A stretch of DNA of 59,717 nt from Acidobacteriaceae bacterium (GTDB taxonomy: Bacteria > Acidobacteriota > Terriglobia > Terriglobales > Acidobacteriaceae), in assembly GCA_903970395.1 (NCBI GenBank), contig CAJCIM010000133.1, positions 1 to 59,717 of the forward strand, written 5' to 3'. The position numbers and the translations under genes are program-made. Below, one piece after another: positions 54,860 through 59,717 of this stretch (position 1 is its first letter; every line of letters begins with the position of its first letter). The notes under the pieces were generated by a model. The model searched no databases. It saw only the letters and a list, made by a program, of their open reading frames with translations, and was not told the DNA's origin.

Positions 54860-55966
54860 TTACTGTGTCAGCGCGATGGTGTGATTGGTGCGCGCGGATT
54901 CGCGAGCAGCTTCGAGGATGCGCATGACTTTAACGTTGGTTTCGAGGCCGGAGGGATCGTTGGGGTCCTGGATCTGACCGTGGATGACGGCGGCGAGGTA
55001 GCTGAGGGGATTACTCTGTGCGCTGGTTAGAGGTTTGGCGGCTTCGAGAACTTCGTCGGACTGGCCGGTGCGGCGGACGCGGAGATGATCGAATTTGACG
55101 GTATTGACGTAGCCGGTAGCGCCGTAGACCTCCAAGTCCTTGCGGTCGTAGGGCCAGTTCCATGAGCCCTGAATGATGGCCTGAGTGTGCGGGTAGGTGA
55201 GCAGGATGGTGCTGTCGTCGTCAACGTTGGGGTAGATCTCGGGCTTGATGTGGAGGGTGATGGCGGTGACGGTGAGGGGGAGTTCGCCGTGCATGAGCCA
55301 GGTGGTGAGGTCGACGCCGTAGCAGCCGAAGTCGTAGAGGGCACCGGCACCGTTTTGTTTGGGGTCGGTGAGCCAGCTGAAGAACTCGGGAGAGACGCCG
55401 GTCTCTTTGGGGCCGCGGTGGCCGTCGTGGACGACGATCTTGCGGAGGTCGCCGATGGTGCCGCTGGCTAGGATGTCGGCGGCGGCGGTGTTGGACGGAA
55501 ACCAGGTGGTGGAGTAGTTGACCAACACCGGGACTTTGTATTCGAGCGAGGCACGCTGCATGGCGAGGGCGTCGGCGAGTGTAGTGCTGAAGGGCTTCTC
55601 GACCATGGAGGCAACGTGGTGGCGGGCGGCGAGTTCAACGGCGGCGCGGTGAGCGAGTGGAGATGTATAGACGAGGATTGCTTCGGGTTGGGCACGGTCG
55701 AGGAGCTCAGCCTCGGTTGTGTAGAAGATGTTGTCGGGTAGATGGAATAGGGATTTGTATTTTTCCCGGAGGGTGGCATCGGGTTCGGCGATGCCGACCA
55801 GGGTGATCTCGGGGTGTGAGGGGAGGAACTTGAGCAGGAGGGAGGTGTGGCCGTGGACCAAGCCGACGAGCCCGATTCGCATGGGGATGGGGGGTTGTGC
55901 TACGGCGGGGAGGGTGATGATCAGGATAACGAGGACGGCTTGCAGTAGGCGGAGGGACTTTGGCAT
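54860..55966 (-). CDS. Exported Gfo/Idh/MocA family oxidoreductase
   Basis: 368 aa from ATG 55966. Hydrophobic signal segment LLQAVLVILIITLPAVAQ; no twin arginine is seen. The Rossmann domain follows: MRIGLVGLVHGHTSLLL (variant of GxGxxG), ITLVGIAEPDATLREKY, PEAILVYTSP and the family marker VEKPF (Glu123-Lys124-Pro125). The C-terminal alpha/beta domain has GALYDFGCYGVDLTTWLM, the expected catalytic-type Asp-x-Gly-x-His/Tyr region. Family members are NAD(P)-dependent and act on sugars or, as GH109, on N-acetylgalactosamine. An exported form without Tat motif raises the question of how cofactor is loaded. It is 116 nt downstream of GH92 and on the same strand. Confidence 0.9.
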   Translation of the reverse strand: MPKSLRLLQAVLVILIITLPAVAQPPIPMRIGLVGLVHGHTSLLLKFLPSHPEITLVGIAEPDATLREKYKSLFHLPDNIFYTTEAELLDRAQPEAILVYTSPLAHRAAVELAARHHVASMVEKPFSTTLADALAMQRASLEYKVPVLVNYSTTWFPSNTAAADILASGTIGDLRKIVVHDGHRGPKETGVSPEFFSWLTDPKQNGAGALYDFGCYGVDLTTWLMHGELPLTVTAITLHIKPEIYPNVDDDSTILLTYPHTQAIIQGSWNWPYDRKDLEVYGATGYVNTVKFDHLRVRRTGQSDEVLEAAKPLTSAQSNPLSYLAAVIHGQIQDPNDPSGLETNVKVMRILEAARESARTNHTIALTQ

Positions 55967-56082
55967 TGGCGGCTCGGTTGGATTAGAGATGGTGGATGAG
56001 TGCGGGGACAGACAACGGTAGATACGGCGGTCTCTCCACCGCGCTGATCACGATCCGTATCTCGGCATGGAGCTGCGATGTG

Positions 56083-58386
56083 TTAGTTGGTGGAGTGATT
56101 GAACGGCTCGGGAACGCTGGAGCAGAGATGGGCGTTGGCGTCGCTCATCGATGGGGGTGGTGTGGTGGTGCCCCAGGTTGAAGGTGCCGAGCCCATCATC
56201 AGGACAAGGGTTGCTCCATCTTTAATCTGGGCGTGACGGAACCAGGCGTTGGGGAGATCGACTCCGTTGAGCGTGGCGGACTGGACGTAGCGGTTGAGGC
56301 CGTTGGGGTCGAGGTTCTTCGCGATGATGCGGAGTTTTTTGCCGTCGGCGAGAGTGAGCGAGGCATCGGGGATGCTGGGGGTGCTGATGAGGTAGACGTC
56401 CTGGCCGGCGACGGGGAAGATGCCGAGCGTGGAGAAGATGAGCCAACTGGACATCGCGCCGGAGTCGTCGTTGCCAGGGATGCCGGCGCGGTTGTCTGTG
56501 AAGGCTTTTTCTAGGAGGAGATGGACGATGTCGGCGGTCTTGTCGGGGCGGAGGGCGTAGTTGTAGAGAACGGGAATGAGGAAGCCGGGCTCGTTGGTAA
56601 CGTCGAAGTGGCGGCGACCGAAGATCCAGTCTAGGCGATGGACAAAGGTCTCGTTGCCGCCGGCCATCTCGATGAGGCGGCGCATGTCCTGGGGGGCGTA
56701 AATGGAGTAGGTCCAGATGTCGCCCTCGTAGAAGAAGTCGGGCCAGGTGCCGCGGACGACGAGGTAGGGCGGGGCCCAGGTGCCGTCGGGGTTGCGGGGG
56801 CGGAGGAAGCCGTGGAAGCCTTCGGCTGTCATGTCCTTGTCCCAGAGGTGCTCGAAGTTGTGGGTGCGACTGGCGTAAAGGGCGGCCTCTTTCGGTTTGC
56901 CAAGGCCGCAGGCCACTTCGGAGATGGCGAAGTCGTCGTAGCTGTACTCGGCGATGCGGGAGCCTGAGCGCTCGTCGGCGAGGGTGATGTAGCCCTTTTC
57001 GTTGTAGTCCTTGAGACCGCCGCGGCCCTCTTTTTGAGCGTTGGCGGGAGGGACCTCGGCGTCGTGGACCATGGCGGCGAAGGCGGTCTCGTAGTCGATG
57101 CCTTTGAGGCCTTTGACGTAGGCGTCGGCTACGACGACGTTGGCGTTGGAGCCGCCCTGGGTGCGGCCGTTGTCGTTGCCGCTGCGGGCGTCGGGCATGT
57201 AGCCGGTGTGACGGTAGATGTCGATGAGCGAGCGGATGATGTCGCGCTGGCGGTCTGGGGAGATGAGGGTGAGGAGCGGGCTGGAGGTGCGGTAGGTGTC
57301 CCAGATGGCGTAGTAGTCGTCGTAGTAAGGCTCGGTGGATTGCCAGCCGGGGTTTTCACCGGTGCGGTCGGTGGGCATGAGCATGATGTGGTACATCGCG
57401 GTGTAGAGCTGGCGACGCTGGGAGTCGGATTCGCCAGTGAGGTTGAGCTTGGATAGCTCGGTGTTCCAGAGGGCGGTGGCGGCGGAGTGGACGGCGGCGA
57501 AGCTCCAGGCCGGGATCTCTTGCTGGACGTTTTGTTTTGCCTGATCAGCGCTGATGAAGGAGATGCCGACTTTGGCCTGGATGACTTGATTGGCGTGGGT
57601 GGTGAAGTCGAAGGTGGCGCCGATGGGTGTGCCTGCTTCGGCGGTCGCGTCTTTGGCTTGGGTGAGGGTGGTGCCCGTCCAGGTTTGGGTGGCGGTGGCG
57701 GGGGTGTCGAGGACCATGTAGTAGTAGACCTTGTACTCGCCGCCTTTGTTCCAGCCGCCGGCGAAGCGAGCGACACCTTGCGCTTCGTGGTTGCTGGTGA
57801 GGTGGATCTCGGCGCCGAGGAAGCGCTGGGATTCGGAGCCGGGGCCGAGGTCGAGCGCGGAGGCTACGTTGATGGTGAGGTGGGATTGCTGTGATGCAGG
57901 GAAGGTGTAGCGGTGGAAGCCGACGCGACGGCTGCTGGTGAGCTCAGCCTTGACGTTGTAGCGGGTGAGCTTCGCTGCGTAGTAGCCGACATGGTTGACC
58001 TCATCGGTGCGTGGGGTCTTGATGTCGTTGAGGTCGAGCGGACCGGTGACGGGAGCTACGAGGATGTTGCCGTACTTGCCCTGCGCTCCGCTGAGGTGGA
58101 GGTGCGAGAAGCCGAGGATGACGCCGTTGCTGGAGTAGCCGAAGCCGGAGCGACGGCCGTCGAAGGTCTGCATGTCGGGGCCGACTTTGACGAGGCCGTA
58201 GGGGATGGCTGAGCCTACGAAGGTATTGCCGCCCCAATCGACGCCAATGAACGGATCGACGTTGTGGGTGTAGTCGGGTATGGGTTTGGGGGTGGGCTTT
58301 TGCGCTAGGGTCGGTGAAGCAAGCAACAGTGCGGTGAGGGAGAGGCGGAGTGAGCGCTGGAGGATGGAGTGCACTGCTGCTTGCAT
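56083..58386 (-). CDS. Exported glycoside hydrolase family 92 alpha-mannosidase
   Basis: 767 aa; signal peptide RLSLTALLLASPTLAQ. Family core: DPFIGVDWGGNTFVGSAIPYG at the N-terminal beta-sandwich, LTINVASALDLGPG, then the (alpha/alpha)6 catalytic domain with TAMYHIMLMPTDRTGEN, YYAIWDTYRTSSPLL, GNDNGRTQGGSNANVVVADAY, EYSYDDFAISEVACGLG, GTWPDFFYEGDIWTYSIYAP and GNDDSGAMSSWLIFSTLG (typical catalytic region of GH92, calcium-dependent, inverting). Exo-alpha-mannosidase, usually alpha-1,2 or related linkages of N-glycans or yeast mannan. It follows the TonB-dependent receptor and precedes Gfo/Idh on the same strand, forming a small import-and-degrade unit. Confidence 0.95.
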   Translation of the reverse strand: MQAAVHSILQRSLRLSLTALLLASPTLAQKPTPKPIPDYTHNVDPFIGVDWGGNTFVGSAIPYGLVKVGPDMQTFDGRRSGFGYSSNGVILGFSHLHLSGAQGKYGNILVAPVTGPLDLNDIKTPRTDEVNHVGYYAAKLTRYNVKAELTSSRRVGFHRYTFPASQQSHLTINVASALDLGPGSESQRFLGAEIHLTSNHEAQGVARFAGGWNKGGEYKVYYYMVLDTPATATQTWTGTTLTQAKDATAEAGTPIGATFDFTTHANQVIQAKVGISFISADQAKQNVQQEIPAWSFAAVHSAATALWNTELSKLNLTGESDSQRRQLYTAMYHIMLMPTDRTGENPGWQSTEPYYDDYYAIWDTYRTSSPLLTLISPDRQRDIIRSLIDIYRHTGYMPDARSGNDNGRTQGGSNANVVVADAYVKGLKGIDYETAFAAMVHDAEVPPANAQKEGRGGLKDYNEKGYITLADERSGSRIAEYSYDDFAISEVACGLGKPKEAALYASRTHNFEHLWDKDMTAEGFHGFLRPRNPDGTWAPPYLVVRGTWPDFFYEGDIWTYSIYAPQDMRRLIEMAGGNETFVHRLDWIFGRRHFDVTNEPGFLIPVLYNYALRPDKTADIVHLLLEKAFTDNRAGIPGNDDSGAMSSWLIFSTLGIFPVAGQDVYLISTPSIPDASLTLADGKKLRIIAKNLDPNGLNRYVQSATLNGVDLPNAWFRHAQIKDGATLVLMMGSAPSTWGTTTPPPSMSDANAHLCSSVPEPFNHSTN

Positions 58387-58432
58387 GAGGATCGGTCCCT
58401 TGGATGTGTTGAGTGCGGTGGAGATTTGTGAG

Positions 58433-58467
58433 GCGAGTGAGGCCTGTGTGGCGTAGACCTCACTCGC
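58433..58467 (-). repeat. Hairpin between TonB-dependent receptor and GH92 genes
   Basis: GCGAGTGAGG (58433-58442) pairs perfectly with CCTCACTCGC (58458-58467) around a 15-nt loop. It lies 35 nt after the receptor stop (minus strand) and 47 nt before the GH92 start. No T-run follows on either strand, so attenuation or mRNA protection is as likely as termination. Confidence 0.55.
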
Positions 58468-58501
58468 TTGTCGCTGTCCGTGCTGCTGTCATGGTAGAGC
58501 G

Positions 58502-59717
58502 TTAGAAGGAGTAGCGAAGGCTGGCCTGCATGGCGCGCTGGCCGGTCTTGCTGGTGACTTTGCCGAAGGAATTGGCTACGTTGCCGAAGGCGGTTGTATC
58601 TGTGTAGTTGGTGTCCGGCTGGGACAAGTTGGGGTGATTGGGGAAGTTGAAGGCGTCAAAGCGGAAGGAGAGTGCCTGTCCTTCAAAGGTGGCGAAGCGC
58701 TTTTGCAGACTTGCGTTGAAGCTTGCCTGGCCGGGCCCGTAGATCAGGTTGCGGTTGTGCTGCGAGGTGAATGTGCCGGGAGCCGGCAAGGAGAAGGCGC
58801 TGGCGTTGAACCAGGAGTTGCTGTCATTGCCTACCGAGAACTTTCCGTTGCCGCCGAGGTGAGCGCCGGGAGCAATCTGGAGGAACTGACCCTGAAAGCC
58901 TGCGCCGACGCCTGCGATGTCCTGACTGGTTAAGACGTTGAAGGGGGTGCCGGTCTGGAATTGATAGGCCTGCGAGAGCTGCCAGCCGCCGAGAGCTTCG
59001 TTGGCGAGACGGCTGCCGCTGCGGAAGGGGATATGGTAGACGGAGTTGAGGACGAGGACCTGACGCAGATCGTAGTCCGCCGTGCCGCAGAGGCCTTTGG
59101 GATCGTCGGCGTTGGGGAGGATATTCTTCTGGAACGAGCCGCAGTCGCGGGAGTGAGCGTAGGTGTACGCGACTCCGAAGCCGAGGCTGTGGCTGAAGCG
59201 GTGATTCACATCGATCTGCAGGCCCTGGTAGAAGGCGGTATCTCCCTGATAGACCTCCGTGATGGCCGCGTAACCGAGATAGGGACGATGGGCGTTGACA
59301 CCGTTAGTGCCGAAGGCCTGCGCGGTTCCTATGGGCGCCTGGTTCACGTCGGACTCAAACTGCTGATGCAGAGAGTGGCGGCCCACGTAGGAGACGTCAG
59401 CTACCGTATCGAAGCCGAGTTCGCGTTCAACAGACACATTCCAGATGTAGGCTTCGGGTTGTGGGGACTGCTGATTGATATCTCCGGTAAGCGTTGGGAA
59501 GGAGCCTGTGCCGATTGCGGTACCACCGGGGTTGTCTGCGCTGCCGCCAGTGATCGAAACCACCTGCTGTAATGGCGCGAAGCCGCCGAGAAATACGTTG
59601 TCGGAGGTACCCTGGCGGCTGGTGTAGCGGCCGAAGCCAGTGCGCAGAACCGTCTTGTTGTTGAGTGAGTACGCTATGCCGACGCGCGGCTGGAAGAGGA
59701 ACTTCTGCACATGAACG
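58502..59717 (-). CDS. TonB-dependent receptor, C-terminal part (N-terminus outside window)
   Basis: The minus frame is open to the window edge, so only the last ~404 residues are seen. They are beta-barrel strands of a regulatory-domain TonB-dependent receptor of the same kind as the other two: FQPRVGIAYSLNNKTVLRTGF, WNVSVERELGFDTVADVSYVG, IPFRSGSRLANEALGGWQLS, FRFDAFNFPNHPNLSQPD, ending MQASLRYSF with C-terminal Phe. It is upstream of GH92 and Gfo/Idh on the same strand, so it probably imports mannose-containing glycans for them (inference from context). Confidence 0.9.
   Translation of the reverse strand, partial: VHVQKFLFQPRVGIAYSLNNKTVLRTGFGRYTSRQGTSDNVFLGGFAPLQQVVSITGGSADNPGGTAIGTGSFPTLTGDINQQSPQPEAYIWNVSVERELGFDTVADVSYVGRHSLHQQFESDVNQAPIGTAQAFGTNGVNAHRPYLGYAAITEVYQGDTAFYQGLQIDVNHRFSHSLGFGVAYTYAHSRDCGSFQKNILPNADDPKGLCGTADYDLRQVLVLNSVYHIPFRSGSRLANEALGGWQLSQAYQFQTGTPFNVLTSQDIAGVGAGFQGQFLQIAPGAHLGGNGKFSVGNDSNSWFNASAFSLPAPGTFTSQHNRNLIYGPGQASFNASLQKRFATFEGQALSFRFDAFNFPNHPNLSQPDTNYTDTTAFGNVANSFGKVTSKTGQRAMQASLRYSF

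Noticed and set aside
1-59717. tRNA, rRNA, known riboswitch or replication origin
   Set aside because: No stretch showed a cloverleaf with CCA-type end, rRNA core sequence or familiar riboswitch motifs by eye; a covariance-model search would be needed to exclude small RNAs.

Overview
The window reads as chromosome of an Acidobacteriota soil bacterium, most likely class Terriglobia (Granulicella, Edaphobacter or Terriglobus-like). The basis is three large TonB-dependent receptors that open with a carboxypeptidase-regulatory-like domain, a broken member of the acidobacterial VWFA-related family, propeller lipoproteins with IPT/TIG or Ig-like repeats, and many exported glycosidases. This is inference from gene content; no rRNA or tRNA gene was seen to anchor it.

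Layout. (1) 1-7679: the 3' end of an amidase, then a complete RND efflux operon (adaptor, pump, outer-membrane factor) on the minus strand, divergent from a TetR/AcrR-type regulator; a 14-bp palindrome lies in the shared promoter. (2) 7746-13169: a decayed carbohydrate locus. It holds a frameshifted GH3 tail, an intact LacI regulator, a VWFA-like pseudogene and a GH39-like tail, followed by an intact exported GH31 glycosidase. (3) 13321-19994: a one-TM regulator of unknown type, divergent from a TonB-dependent receptor, then a terminator and an exported type I phosphodiesterase/nucleotide pyrophosphatase. (4) 20038-22105: a graveyard of IS3, IS91 and ISAs1 fragments, a broken nucleotidyltransferase/antitoxin-like pair and a HEPN-domain fragment. 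(5) 22502-26773: a YncE-like propeller protein, an exported alpha/beta hydrolase and a large exported protein with a PstS-like look, two of the three followed by clear terminators.

(6) 27643-47248 is the most interesting part. It is a same-strand run of eight genes: a 1436-aa IPT/TIG propeller lipoprotein, an ECF sigma factor, an overlapping anti-sigma factor with an unusually large extracytoplasmic domain, a second propeller lipoprotein (1313 aa), a small Ig-like lipoprotein, a coiled-coil porin, a TonB-dependent receptor and a final lipoprotein. Two ATGA overlaps and several short gaps suggest translational coupling. A strong hairpin precedes the sigma gene, and a hairpin terminator candidate follows the last gene. 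I read it as a cell-surface uptake or surface-assembly system under its own envelope-signalling sigma factor; the substrate cannot be told from sequence.

(7) 47824-54269: acid-phosphatase-like metallophosphoesterase, Tat-exported multicopper oxidase and GH38 alpha-mannosidase, closely spaced. (8) 54860-59717, minus strand: a TonB-dependent receptor (cut by the window edge), a GH92 alpha-mannosidase and an exported Gfo/Idh/MocA oxidoreductase. Regions 7 and 8 together look like a mannoside-use neighbourhood, perhaps for fungal mannoprotein or N-glycan mannose (inference).
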